Origin: Picocystis sp. L7
Lineage: Eukaryota > Chlorophyta > Picocystophyceae > Picocystales > Picocystaceae
DNA length: 64,000 bases
Direction: 5' to 3'
NCBI GenBank assembly: GCA_020975725.1
Contig: QXJR01000003.1
Span: 558,001 to 622,000, forward strand
The notes below the pieces were generated by a model that was not told where the DNA came from, made no database searches, and saw only the letters and a program-made list of their open reading frames with translations. A program made the translations under genes and the position numbers. This document shows, in pieces, positions 9,655-19,447 of the stretch. Within the stretch, counting starts at the first letter, position 1. Each line of letters starts with the position of its first letter.

Positions 9655-12270
9655 ATGGCTTCCAGCACGGCCAAAAGCAGACTACACGAGACCTTCCAGG
9701 CGCAGGGATGGAAGGACGTGGAGTACTGCACCGAAACGATCGCCGAGGAAGTCCTGGAATCCAAGAAGAAGGGGGATGCAGAAGAGCCAACGAAGAAGAA
9801 GCGGATCCTTGGATTTGTCTCGCGTGTAAATCTTACGAAGAAGAATGTTCCCGATCTTAAAGAAGAAAAGGGGTTTGTGGGCCCTATGTTGCATTCGAAA
9901 AAGGCAGCCGAACAAGCAGCTGCTGCTCTGGTGTTGGAATTCCTAGAAGCGGAGCTCGCACGCAGCAGAATTCAAATGGAACCCGAATCCAGAGGAGAAG
10001 CTGCGTGGGAATTCATCACCAAAATGTGCAGTACTGAATCCTTGAAGCAGGACTTACCCCTGCTTGGTGAGTTTGCTATAGCAAGAAAGTATAGGAATAG
10101 AAAAGTGCCCCTGGGATTATTGTTGGCTAGAGCAGGAAAGAATCAGCTGTTGGCTTTCTTTGGGGACACCAATGCTTCGAGAAACTTCAATGCCTTACCT
10201 GAAATGTTTGGAAGTCTCTTAGCAAGTACCGGGAAAGAAGAGTCTAAGCTTGTCCTCGGCGAAGACAGGCTTACCATCACATGGGAAGGTCTGCTGGAAG
10301 AGGAGTTGGAGAGAAGGATGGATGAATGCCCAGAAAAACATTCTGGAAAAAGCATCACCCTCCTCTATCTACCAGAACGAAACGAATCCATGGATTTTGT
10401 GGAGCTGAAGGTGGGTAAAGATCCGTATGCAGCACTAGGTTGCATACTGGGTGCCGAAAGTCCTGCAAACCTATCCTACTATGGAAAAGTCGGGAGGCGG
10501 AAAATAAGTCCAGGCTGGGTACGTCCCTGTATGTTTTCTAGGGCAACGAGGACCAACGATGCAAAAAGAAATCTGCTTGCTAGCCAATTGACTGGCGACG
10601 AGGTCTCTGGTGCGGTTTTGATCTGTCGTGCGGGGCCTTCCTGGACAGAAGATGGTGGCTTTTCGTGCACCGATTTCACGAAATCAGACTTTTACGACAT
10701 GCTGCAGTCTACAACAGTCTCCGGCATACTCAAAGCCAATCGGGGTTCTTCCCTACTCGCATGCTTGCCCAGAATGTATTCCCGACCGTCTAGCTGGTTT
10801 GGGAAACCCCCCATGGCACTTTTGAAGGAATATTCTCAATTTCACAAAAGCTGCAAGTGTAAGGTTGAATTCGAGCAGCAGCGTGTTGAAAGGAAGGACA
10901 GAGAGAAAAAAAATTGTACGAGTGTTCCGAATCCTGCCTTTGTTGAACGCAAGGGCCCTGTCAGTTGCACACTTTACTTGGAATATCTTCCTTACAAGGA
11001 CAAGCGGTTTGTATCCAAGCCATTCCTCTCCAAATCCGCTGCAGAAAACAGTGCATCATTGACTGCGTTGCAGCATATAGCTCGTCTAGAAGAAGAAATG
11101 TTTGGGAAGGATTTGATCGTGCATGGGTGGAATGAGGTGGGCGGACCTACCCTGTCTGGTGGGAAGACTTACAAGGCCCGCACCCCATGGGAAAGCATCT
11201 TGAAAATCAGATACGCATTCTTCCATGAAGGATGCACTGTAGAGGCTGACGAAGAATTTTTGGTGGAGCATGGGTCTGGCAGTTTGATCAGCGCGGTGGA
11301 GGAAGTGCTGCCTAGCATGCAAGTTTCTGATACAAGGGAACTGGAAGTCCACCTTCAGCGCTGGGGTCAACCATCAAAGCTATATAGGTTGGAGTTGACA
11401 TTGAATAGCGTTTCCATGCCAGAAGGCCCAGGCCCAGCTGTTCAAAGGTTGTTTACACCTGCTTTGGCTGCACAGCGATACGAATTTGCAGTAGCTCAAT
11501 TGCAAGCAGCAGGTGCTGGTACCGTTATCGATTTGGGTTGTGGAGAAGGTAGATTGATTCGAAAGCTTCTAGAAGTGCCGTTGGTTCAAGTAGTTGGAGT
11601 CGATGCTCTACGTTCCAACGTTGAAATAGCTATGAATGCGTTGGTAGAAGAGAAAGATGCGATCGAGAAGGCAGGGGGTATTTGCCAAACTGGTGTTGCA
11701 TTGCTGCATGGTTCGTTGACTGACAGTGCATCACTCCGCCCACTACGTGGTGTGGATGCTGTTGTGATGCTTGAAGTCATTGAGCATATGGACGAGCAGC
11801 ATCTTGCCGAGATCGGCCCGGCCATTTTTGATGGCTTGAGACCCTCTATGGTTATTTTGACAACGCCGAACTTCGAATACAATGCCATTCTGCAGAGAAA
11901 GTTGCAGGCTTTGTCTGGCGTGATGGACGATCTGGCTCCCTCCCAAAAAATGCCTTATCGAGACGCAGATCATCGGTTTGAGTGGAAGAGAAAGAAGTTT
12001 CAGAGCTGGTGCACATCCTTGTCGAGAAAGTTTAATTACGCGGTGGAATTTTTTGGCATAGGGAGGCTGGATGGCGATGATTCGGGCCCTGAGGGATACG
12101 TAGGTGCTGCAACCCAAGGGGCTGTCTTCAAAATACGGGATCCAGATTGCTTGAAGGAGGTGAGAGGAGGTCGAGCTGTTCAGCTGGAAAACGAGGACTT
12201 TGAAGTGGTGTGGAAGTCAGATGGTTTTACTGCTACAGCACAAACCAATCACTCGTGCGCGTTGATGTAG
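9655..12270 (+). CDS. HEN1: small-RNA 2'-O-methyltransferase HEN1, plant-type architecture
   Basis: 871 residues from the ATG at 9655; the frame is open further upstream but starts only with non-ATG codons. N-terminal dsRNA-binding domain (about 1-100, ending in SKKAAEQAAAALVLEFL). A second dsRBD-like segment at about 425-480 (LSKSAAENSASLTALQHIA). The C-terminal methyltransferase begins near residue 595 with FTPALAAQRYEF, then SAM motif VIDLGCGEG, the metal-site signature EVIEHM (about 706), TTPNFEYN, and RDADHRFEW (about 768). The family adds a 2'-O-methyl to the 3' end of small-RNA duplexes. The two-dsRBD layout and length (Arabidopsis HEN1 is 942) fit the plant form rather than the shorter animal/ciliate form, so a miRNA/siRNA pathway is inferred in this organism. 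No intron seen. Confidence 0.93.
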   Translation: MASSTAKSRLHETFQAQGWKDVEYCTETIAEEVLESKKKGDAEEPTKKKRILGFVSRVNLTKKNVPDLKEEKGFVGPMLHSKKAAEQAAAALVLEFLEAELARSRIQMEPESRGEAAWEFITKMCSTESLKQDLPLLGEFAIARKYRNRKVPLGLLLARAGKNQLLAFFGDTNASRNFNALPEMFGSLLASTGKEESKLVLGEDRLTITWEGLLEEELERRMDECPEKHSGKSITLLYLPERNESMDFVELKVGKDPYAALGCILGAESPANLSYYGKVGRRKISPGWVRPCMFSRATRTNDAKRNLLASQLTGDEVSGAVLICRAGPSWTEDGGFSCTDFTKSDFYDMLQSTTVSGILKANRGSSLLACLPRMYSRPSSWFGKPPMALLKEYSQFHKSCKCKVEFEQQRVERKDREKKNCTSVPNPAFVERKGPVSCTLYLEYLPYKDKRFVSKPFLSKSAAENSASLTALQHIARLEEEMFGKDLIVHGWNEVGGPTLSGGKTYKARTPWESILKIRYAFFHEGCTVEADEEFLVEHGSGSLISAVEEVLPSMQVSDTRELEVHLQRWGQPSKLYRLELTLNSVSMPEGPGPAVQRLFTPALAAQRYEFAVAQLQAAGAGTVIDLGCGEGRLIRKLLEVPLVQVVGVDALRSNVEIAMNALVEEKDAIEKAGGICQTGVALLHGSLTDSASLRPLRGVDAVVMLEVIEHMDEQHLAEIGPAIFDGLRPSMVILTTPNFEYNAILQRKLQALSGVMDDLAPSQKMPYRDADHRFEWKRKKFQSWCTSLSRKFNYAVEFFGIGRLDGDDSGPEGYVGAATQGAVFKIRDPDCLKEVRGGRAVQLENEDFEVVWKSDGFTATAQTNHSCALM

Positions 12271-12612
12271 ATGTGGGTGTGGGGTGTTCAAGGGACGGCA
12301 AACAGAAATCTGGAATTCGTGACCTTACCTGGGTGGTATCGTAATACCATCGTTGCAGATTTAGGTCCCGAGTATTCCTGTCCTTTCCCGGTAGACTATG
12401 CAGCTTGCTGTGATTCGAAAGGCACGGCATCGATTTCCCAGCTATCAGTTCTAGAAGCAGAGTATTCTGTGGATCAGTATCAGGGAGAAAGGTGTGCATT
12501 GAATGCTGGAGAGGGTCCGTGCTTTGTCGATCGGGTCGTTTAACTTGAAAAGGAATGGTTTGCCTTCTCCGCGCCGGTCATTGACCGTGCGGCGTTGTCC
12601 TTGGGGCAGCAG
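12271..12612. other. spacer between convergent HEN1 and coiled-coil gene
   Basis: 342 bp between two stop codons. An open frame continues after the HEN1 stop to 12543 but has no family features and mixed composition. No clear AATAAA found. Nothing further is seen. Confidence 0.4.
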
Positions 12613-13449
12613 TTACGTTCGTTGAAAGGTTTCTGTATCGTCCATGGGTCTTCCTTCAGAAGGGTGCGAGATTTCTTTGTACCTTGCTTCCAATGCATCG
12701 CAGGCAGAGACGAGGAAGGACAGCTCTTCCTGTGCACGTTGTTCGTCTTCGAGCACTTTCAGAAGTTTTTGCCTGGCCGCTTGTTCTTCCGCGTTGAGAT
12801 GTTGGAGTATTACCTGATGCGCATCCGCTTGAGCCCTGATTTTTTCTTTCGTTGTGTCGACTTGTTGTTGGAGCTGCTCGTGCCTCTTGTCCAACGCGTG
12901 GCTTTCGTGGTCCAGTTGTTCATGTTGGCAGAGGAGGTTTCCGAGCCTTTGGTTCAGTTGTTTGACCTTGTTCCATTCTTCCGGATCGTTCTGTTTCTTC
13001 TCGATTTCATCGGCTTGTAGCTTCGCTTCCTCCGTTTCGGACTTCACGGCTTGTTTCACGGGTTCGATCGTTTGGTTGAATTCTCGTAGGACATGTTGTT
13101 CCCGTTGTGTGGCTTCTACGGTTCGGTTCCTCCTGCGTTCGATCCGGCTCATTTCTTTCCATTGTTGTTCCATCCTCGTTTCGATGTCTTTGATCCTTTT
13201 TTCCCACTCCATCCTCTCCTCGATCGTCCTCTTGAGCGTCCTTTCTGCGGTGGCGTTCTTGGCTTGCATTTCCCACCATTCGGCTTCTCGCTTCGCTTCC
13301 CCCTTCTTGGCTTCTTCGATCATCCTCTCCGTCGCCTCGATCTTTTCTTCCACCGACGCCGTCTCCTCCTCCATTCCCCTCTGTTCCCTCTCCATCTTCC
13401 TCAACCGCACCAGGAACGCCTGCTGGGCCACCGTCGCGCGTGTCGCCAT
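12613..13449 (-). CDS. all-helical coiled-coil protein, unknown
   Basis: 278 residues from the ATG at 13449. The open frame runs on to 15726, but that extension lies antisense to NACA and DRAP1, and the family-like composition begins only here. Almost the whole protein is charged helix with heptad spacing (Glu, Gln, Lys, Arg, Leu), with few Pro or Gly and two likely long coils. No domain or motif is recognised; a cytoskeletal, flagellar or trafficking coil is possible. Divergent from NACA across a 343-bp promoter that carries tandem repeats. Confidence 0.6.
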   Translation of the reverse strand: MATRATVAQQAFLVRLRKMEREQRGMEEETASVEEKIEATERMIEEAKKGEAKREAEWWEMQAKNATAERTLKRTIEERMEWEKRIKDIETRMEQQWKEMSRIERRRNRTVEATQREQHVLREFNQTIEPVKQAVKSETEEAKLQADEIEKKQNDPEEWNKVKQLNQRLGNLLCQHEQLDHESHALDKRHEQLQQQVDTTKEKIRAQADAHQVILQHLNAEEQAARQKLLKVLEDEQRAQEELSFLVSACDALEARYKEISHPSEGRPMDDTETFQRT

Positions 13450-13452
13450 CGC

Positions 13453-13598
13453 GTGCTGCGCTCGTGCTGCGCTCCGCCTCCGAATCCATCCACCCCCCTT
13501 GCGAATATTCTCTCCCCCTCCCCCCTTGCGAATATTCTCTCCCCTCCCCCAGCAGCAGCAGCAGCAGCAGCAACGGGATGGGGTTTTTTTTTTTTTTT
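13453..13598. repeat. cluster of short tandem repeats in a divergent promoter
   Basis: In order: two copies of CGTGCTGCGCT (about 13454-13475); two near-perfect copies of a 27-bp unit whose core is CCCCCTTGCGAATATTC (13494-13547); a CAG microsatellite of about seven units (13550-13572); and a run of 15 T (13584-13598). All lie between the divergent starts of a coiled-coil gene and NACA. The CGTGCTGCGCTC word also occurs upstream of SMC4 at about 53716. Confidence 0.75.
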
Positions 13599-13792
13599 GC
13601 GACCCCATCCTCAGGCGCCCCACGCGGGTCTCTTTCCCTTCTCCAAGGGCGGATCCTTCGGGTTCGAACCCGGATCGACCCCCTTCTGTTTCGATCTCAA
13701 AGGGGAAGAGGGAAGGCACCGACCTCGCGACGGGACGGGATTCGATCCAGAGCCGATCACGCGGAAGAAAGGCCAAACGCCTCAACGCACAC

Positions 13793-14740
<948 letters not shown>

Positions 14741-14991
14741 ACCAGTTGCCTCCTCCCACCCGTCCCTCCCCTCGTCTCATCCCAGCCGTCCGCGTGGCAG
14801 TTCCTGTCCACTTGCATGCACGATCCATGGCATCTTGTTGTCATGCATATCATCCATCCGTTCCATCCATCCCTGGTGTGGAAGGATGGATGGGGATTCC
14901 ATGGACCAGGGTGAGGATGGTGGGGTTCGACTCGACCGGAGTCGATCGGTCGAGGAACAGGAAGGAGACCACGTGCGGCCGAACGAACGCC

Positions 14992-15754
14992 ATGCGGAAC
15001 AAGAACGTGCTCGCGTCCCGCGTCAAGCGCGTGATGCAGGGAGACGAAGACGTGGGGAAGATCGCACACGCAAGTCCCGTGCTCATCGGTGCGTGCGCGT
15101 GCTTGACCAGAGGCGGAAGAAGATCGAGACGGACCCGAACCTGGACGTTCTTGGTTCGCGCTCGGCACGCCAGCACGTGGCGGACGGTGGATTCGATCGT
15201 GGGAAGCGACTGACACGTGCGTCTCCGTTGCAGCGAAAGCGTTGGAGCTGTTCCTGGAAGATCTGTGCCACAAAGTGGCCGAAACCACGACAGAACGCGG
15301 AGCAAGGACCATCTCGCCAGGACACCTCAAGCAATGCATCCTCAAGCACGAGAAGTTCGACTTCTTGAAGGACGTGGTGGCCAAGGTGCCAGATCTGCCT
15401 CCCGTGCCCAAGAGAAGGAGGACGAGAGAGGAAGATGGAGACTTCAAGCCAAGGAAAGGGGATGGAGAGACCTCGCGAGGAAGGATGCAGCCCAAGAGGA
15501 AAGTCAAGCGAGAACGCTCGGCAGCCTTGGCCGAACTGTCCACAGAATCTTCAGGGGAAGAAAGGGATGCGAGGGGAAAGAGGGAGGAAAGGAAACCGGA
15601 CGCGAGCGGACCGAAGAACTTGGCCATGGAGTTTCCATCGGGTGAGCAAATGGGCGGGTTGAACCTGGAAGCCGTGCCGCAGAGCGCGGCATTGGTGATT
15701 CCCGAGGTGGTGGCACCAGCATGCATCGGGGACGAAGAGGACGATTACGACTGA
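14992..15754 (+). CDS. DRAP1: NC2 alpha / DRAP1 histone-fold transcription repressor
   Basis: Two exons, 14992-15088 and 15234-15754, 205 residues. Intron 15089-15233 has donor GTGCGT, CTGAC at 15210-15214 and acceptor TTGCAG; phase 1 joins cleanly inside the histone fold. The fold covers about residues 5-85: SRVKRVMQGDEDVGKIA, then ALELFLEDLCHKV, then SPGHLKQCILKHEKFDFLKD, matching NC2 alpha. The C-terminal half is charged and disordered, ending in a DEEDDYD-type acidic tail. With NC2 beta (Dr1, not in this window) it binds TBP on DNA and blocks TFIIA/TFIIB. NACA ends 251 bp upstream on the same strand. Confidence 0.92.
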
Positions 15755-15782
15755 TCGATCCTTTCGTCTTCTGTGCTCCAAC

Positions 15783-15788
15783 AATAAA
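15783..15788 (+). terminator. AATAAA poly(A) signal of DRAP1
   Basis: AATAAACGTG, 29 bp after the DRAP1 stop. The same AATAAACGT context is seen after the LanC-like gene and after the importin gene. Confidence 0.6.
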
Positions 15789-15824
15789 CGTGCGATCGGG
15801 GTTCCACTCGTCTGTACAAGCGCG

Positions 15825-16195
15825 CTATCGGGGTCTCTTTCCATACGCTCGAAATTCTCCGTTGTATGCACCGCCTCGTTCTTCCCAGGCGTCTCCCGCA
15901 GCCTCCTTCCTTTTCTTGGCCGTGGGATTCGGACGTCCTCTCTCGGTCCCAGGGGTCTCGCGACGCTTCCTCCACGTCCAAGTGATCCTCCTGCACGGCT
16001 TCGAAGGCCCTTCCATGACGAACGAGGTGTCCATCGATTCGTTCGGCATCCTTCCTCGCTCCTCCGAACCGTAGGATTCCTCTCGATCCTCTCGAAGCGT
16101 CGGAATCCGTTCCGGAAATGTCCATCCGCCATCGCCGTCCGCGTCGGTCGATCCCCCTCGAGAAGAAACTCCCTGGGTTCGGGATCGGATCCTTT
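15825..16195 (-). CDS. possible small basic protein, unknown
   Basis: An open frame on the minus strand, about 74 residues from an ATG at 16049 and open further upstream, coding for an Arg/Lys-rich sequence (TWTWRKRRETPGTERGR). Just upstream are an intron-like CTGAC near 16218-16222, an acceptor-like AG near 16195-16200, and a GTGAGT donor-like word near 16322, so a spliced gene is possible. Two other frames are also open here, no poly(A) signal follows, and no homology is recognised. Confidence 0.25.
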
Positions 16196-16200
16196 CCTAC

Positions 16201-16671
16201 TGTCCTGTCCGAGCGACCGGGTCAGGTTGTTGTCCGAATCGTCTTTTCCCAGTGGGTTTTGGGTGAGAGCAATCGATGATTATCACCAGTCATTCACTAC
16301 CTGGTATTACAGTTCCACTCACGTGCGTGCGAATCACCAAACACCAGGTTCCAAGTTTGACTGTACGTGTGTTCCAACGGTTCCAGTTGCCGTGCTCTTC
16401 AGGTCTTCTCGTAGGCTCACGAGTCCAACACAGCAGCAAGCGTCCACACTTCTCTCTACCAGTCCCTTCTGACACTCCACTGGAGTATATCAGGTGGGGG
16501 GCAGTGCTACAGTCCCATGCACTACAAGCTACCTACCACTGCAGTCTTCTGTGACGGGGTGACCCAGTCCCTTCGATCCCTTCCGAGACTCGAAACCACC
16601 GGGGGTGGGAGTATCTTCTCCGAACTGGGGGGACTCGAGTGAACCATCATGATTGTACCGAGGTACAGCCA
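16201..16671. other. spacer upstream of LanC-like gene
   Basis: About 470 bp of mixed sequence with CCAGTC/ACCAGG-like short words (CACCAGTCATTCACTACC, CACCAGGTTCC). No convincing ORF or RNA gene. Serves at least as promoter of the LanC-like gene. Confidence 0.3.
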
Positions 16672-18069
16672 ATGGACCAACAGGAGCTCCCTTTCGAAAC
16701 GGGTTTGAAACCGGAGACGCACCGGATCCGCAGCTGCAATTGGCGCGTGTCGGTGATGGCGCACCGGTCGGGTGTCGTCGCGGCGAACGCCATGGCCCTT
16801 CGCGAAGGATCGGAAGACACGAAGCGGTCCTTCGCGAACGAGATGGACGAAGAAGCGGACGTGCTGGACGAAGAGCTGCGAACGGCCCTCGCGGACGCAG
16901 AAGAACTCACCGTCGTCCTCAGCAAAACCGAAGCCAACCTCGCGGGAAAGGGTGTGTACATCGGTCTCGCAGGAATCGCACTCATGTACTTTCACCTCGC
17001 ACAGGCCGTCGAATCCAATCCAGAGGCCTTCTTGCACGTTGGAAACGGAAGCGAAGCGGTCCACAAGGATAGATGCATGGGACAGGCGAGGGAGTTCGTG
17101 CGCGGGTGCAACACAGACACCAGGAGGAACCGAACGCGCATCACGTTCCTGGAAGGATCGCCGGGAATCTCCGTGATCAAAGCCGTCGTCAAACACGCGT
17201 GCGAAGAAGATGGCTACAAGAAAAACCTGCACCAACTGGTGGACACCTGGAACAACGACGTGGTGCTGTGCAGTCCAGAGGAGTGTGAACTGATGTATGG
17301 CAGGGCCGGGTGGCTGTACGCTTGCTTGTACGCCAGGAAGCACTTGGAGATCCATGACGTCGAGTTCTTGAATGGGTCCATGTTAGAAGCAACACGCACC
17401 ATCTTGGAGACGGGCCGTAGGAACGGGGACTCGACTTGGCCACTCATGTATGACTGGCATGGGAGACACTACCTCGGCGCGGCCCATGGCCTTTGCGGGA
17501 TATTGATGGTGCTCCTTCATCTAAGAACAGAACTGGAATCCGTTGATACGGGGGGTGGGTGGAGAGAGGACATCCAAGGAAGCATCTCCGCACTCCTCAA
17601 GGCCGTCCTCCCCTCGGGCAACCTACCCTCGTCGTTGGAAAACCCGGCCGATAGCTTGGTGCATTGGTGCCATGGGGCACCTGGACTGGTCATGCTGCTG
17701 TGCAAAGCTTACGACGAGTTTGGGACTGCGGAGTACCTGGAAGCCGCGCAGTCGTCTGCAGATGTGATCTGGGAGCGGGGCTTGTTGAAGAAAGGGTTCG
17801 GCCTGTGCCATGGGATAAGTGGCAACGGGTACGCGTTTTTGGCACTGTATCGCACAACCGGGGATGCGAAATGGTTGACGAGGGCTCGTCACTTTGCAGC
17901 ATTCATGGCGAAGCATTTGAGGATGGGTAGGCACAACGTGTTTGAGAGTGCCTTGTTGTTACAACCTGACCGTCCAGCCTCCTTGTTCGAAGGTCTGGCC
18001 GGTGCCACGTGCTTCCTGGCAGACGTCCTTGCTCCGTCGACGAGTTCCTTTCCAGGGTTTGAGCTATAG
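16672..18069 (+). CDS. LanC-like protein (LANCL family)
   Basis: 465 residues from the ATG at 16672; a later ATG at 16756 is also possible, and the upstream frame starts only with GTG. Lanthionine-synthetase-C-like alpha/alpha toroid: repeated GxxG motifs such as GKGVYIGLAGIA, FLEGSPGISVIKAV, YGRAGWLYACLY, GAAHGLCGILMVL, and the zinc ligands in WCHGAPG (about residue 331) and GLCHGISGNGYAF (about 379), ending with LFEGLAGATCFLAD. Eukaryotic LANCL proteins add glutathione to dehydroamino acids in damaged proteins; plant members are known as GCR2-like. No lanthipeptide precursor is nearby, so a peptide-toxin role is not suggested. Convergent with PABPN1. Confidence 0.9.
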   Translation: MDQQELPFETGLKPETHRIRSCNWRVSVMAHRSGVVAANAMALREGSEDTKRSFANEMDEEADVLDEELRTALADAEELTVVLSKTEANLAGKGVYIGLAGIALMYFHLAQAVESNPEAFLHVGNGSEAVHKDRCMGQAREFVRGCNTDTRRNRTRITFLEGSPGISVIKAVVKHACEEDGYKKNLHQLVDTWNNDVVLCSPEECELMYGRAGWLYACLYARKHLEIHDVEFLNGSMLEATRTILETGRRNGDSTWPLMYDWHGRHYLGAAHGLCGILMVLLHLRTELESVDTGGGWREDIQGSISALLKAVLPSGNLPSSLENPADSLVHWCHGAPGLVMLLCKAYDEFGTAEYLEAAQSSADVIWERGLLKKGFGLCHGISGNGYAFLALYRTTGDAKWLTRARHFAAFMAKHLRMGRHNVFESALLLQPDRPASLFEGLAGATCFLADVLAPSTSSFPGFEL

Positions 18070-18118
18070 GGCTACGATCTTGAAGTCGACCCCTTCCCTG
18101 GGCGAGCACACTGTCTTG

Positions 18119-18124
18119 AATAAA
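18119..18124 (+). terminator. AATAAA poly(A) signal of the LanC-like gene
   Basis: AATAAACGTG, 50 bp past the stop; shared context with the DRAP1 signal. Confidence 0.55.
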
Positions 18125-18280
18125 CGTGTCTGCTGGTCTTCCATCCCTTTCCATCGACCCTCACTTGAAGATTCCTCCGGCATCGTGTGCGTTGTTGCAG
18201 CTGCGTCTTCCACAACGCACAGTTCGTCAGGTCGTCCGTCATGTGCATGCGGTTGCTCACCGTAGGAGGTACGAAGGTGT

Positions 18281-18823
18281 TCAGTATGGAGAGAATCCTC
18301 TTCCTCTTCCTCTTCCTCTCCCTCGACCACGCGTCCCTCTTCCCCGGACCCCCCCTCTGCCACGGCCACGGTGCTGTTTCATGCCAGGTACGTTGGTCCG
18401 TTTCGCTTGCACTTTGATGCTCCTTCCTTTGAGTTCGCTTTCGCTGAGCAGGAGTGCGTTGGGCACGGCGTCAACTTCCAAGAACTCGATGTAGGCGAAA
18501 CCCTTTGGGTTGCCGAGTTTGTCGGTGAGGATGGTCACGCGGTTGACGGTCCCGCAGGACTTGAAGTGCTGTTGCAGTTCTTCTGGCGTGCAGGAGTAGT
18601 CCACGTTTCCCACGTAGACGGACCTCGAGTCCACTTCTTCCTTTTCTTTCGGATCCAAGCCGCCGGGCACTTGTCCCATCTCTTTCTCCACTCGTGCTTG
18701 CATCTGTTTCAGTTTGTTGGCTTCCTGTTCCATCTCGTCCAGCCTCGCCTTCATGGCTTCCAGGCTCTCCTCTCCCTCCATTTCGTCCATGCCTGCCTCG
18801 TCTGCGCCGTCGTGCTCCATCAT
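18281..18823 (-). CDS. PABPN1: nuclear poly(A)-binding protein PABPN1
   Basis: 180 residues from the ATG at 18823 (an ATG also follows immediately). Acidic N-terminus, a short coiled coil at about 16-55 ([20 protein letters not shown]), one RRM at about 66-145 with RNP2 SVYVGNVDY and RNP1 GFAYIEF, and an Arg/Gly-rich tail of repeated RGRG. This is the order in animal PABPN1 and yeast/plant PABN. It binds growing poly(A) tails in the nucleus, stimulates poly(A) polymerase and sets tail length. The tail is coded by a GGAAGAGGAAGAGG-like simple repeat, visible on the plus strand as CCTCTTCC at 18298-18325. Confidence 0.93.
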   Translation of the reverse strand: MMEHDGADEAGMDEMEGEESLEAMKARLDEMEQEANKLKQMQARVEKEMGQVPGGLDPKEKEEVDSRSVYVGNVDYSCTPEELQQHFKSCGTVNRVTILTDKLGNPKGFAYIEFLEVDAVPNALLLSESELKGRSIKVQAKRTNVPGMKQHRGRGRGGVRGRGTRGRGRGRGRGRGFSPY

Positions 18824-18885
18824 CGCGACTTGGCCACGTCCAAGGCCTCGTCCCACACACAAACCCTATGTCCTTCTCGCTCGAC

Positions 18886-19090
18886 TTCCACACCCTCCCA
18901 AACACCCTCCCTCTCTCCCTCTCTCCCACACACTCCCTCTCCTTCTCTCCCACACACTCCCTCTCTCTCTCCCACACTCCCTCTCACACACAATCCCTCT
19001 CCTTCTCTCTTTCCCACACTCCCTCTCTCAGACACACTCCCTCTCCCTCTCTCACAGACCCACACTCCCTGGGTTTCCCTCTCCCCCTCC
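18886..19090. repeat. CT-rich minisatellite-like tract
   Basis: About 200 bp made of degenerate units around CACACTCCCTCTCTC on the plus strand, with no A+G-rich interruption. It lies in the promoter of the divergent PABPN1/TPR pair. All frames are open through it because of composition, so ORFs here are not evidence of genes. Confidence 0.75.
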
Positions 19091-19447
19091 CAGTCAGCCC
19101 CCCCTCACCCTCGGACGACCCAGACTCGCCGCCTCGACCCGTCCCTCCACCCAGCCATCCTGCGTTTCGAACCGATACCTCCCCCGGGGATACATCGAGA
19201 TCTTTGGCCGCAGGGATCGATGCGATCGAAGAAAAGATATCGAACAAGAGGGTGGACGGAGACCCGAAGGACCCCCCGAAACATATCGAAATCTTCGAAA
19301 TGATCTCGAGACGTGGATCGAGATCTATCGTTCTGGTCGAAGAGAGGGGAATGCAGACCGACGCATAGGCGAACGAGTGTGCGAAACTGTTGCAGGACGA
19401 CCGAAGAAACCTGTCGAGCGAAAGGAGGAAGAAAGGGGAACATTGAA

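Noticed and set aside
16672-18069. A lanthipeptide biosynthesis cluster around the LanC-like gene
   Set aside because: No precursor peptide, LanB or transporter nearby; the protein is the eukaryotic LANCL type.
18824-19312. Several long ORFs through the CT-rich tract
   Set aside because: Openness follows from the repeat composition; products are Pro/Ser/Leu/Thr repeats.
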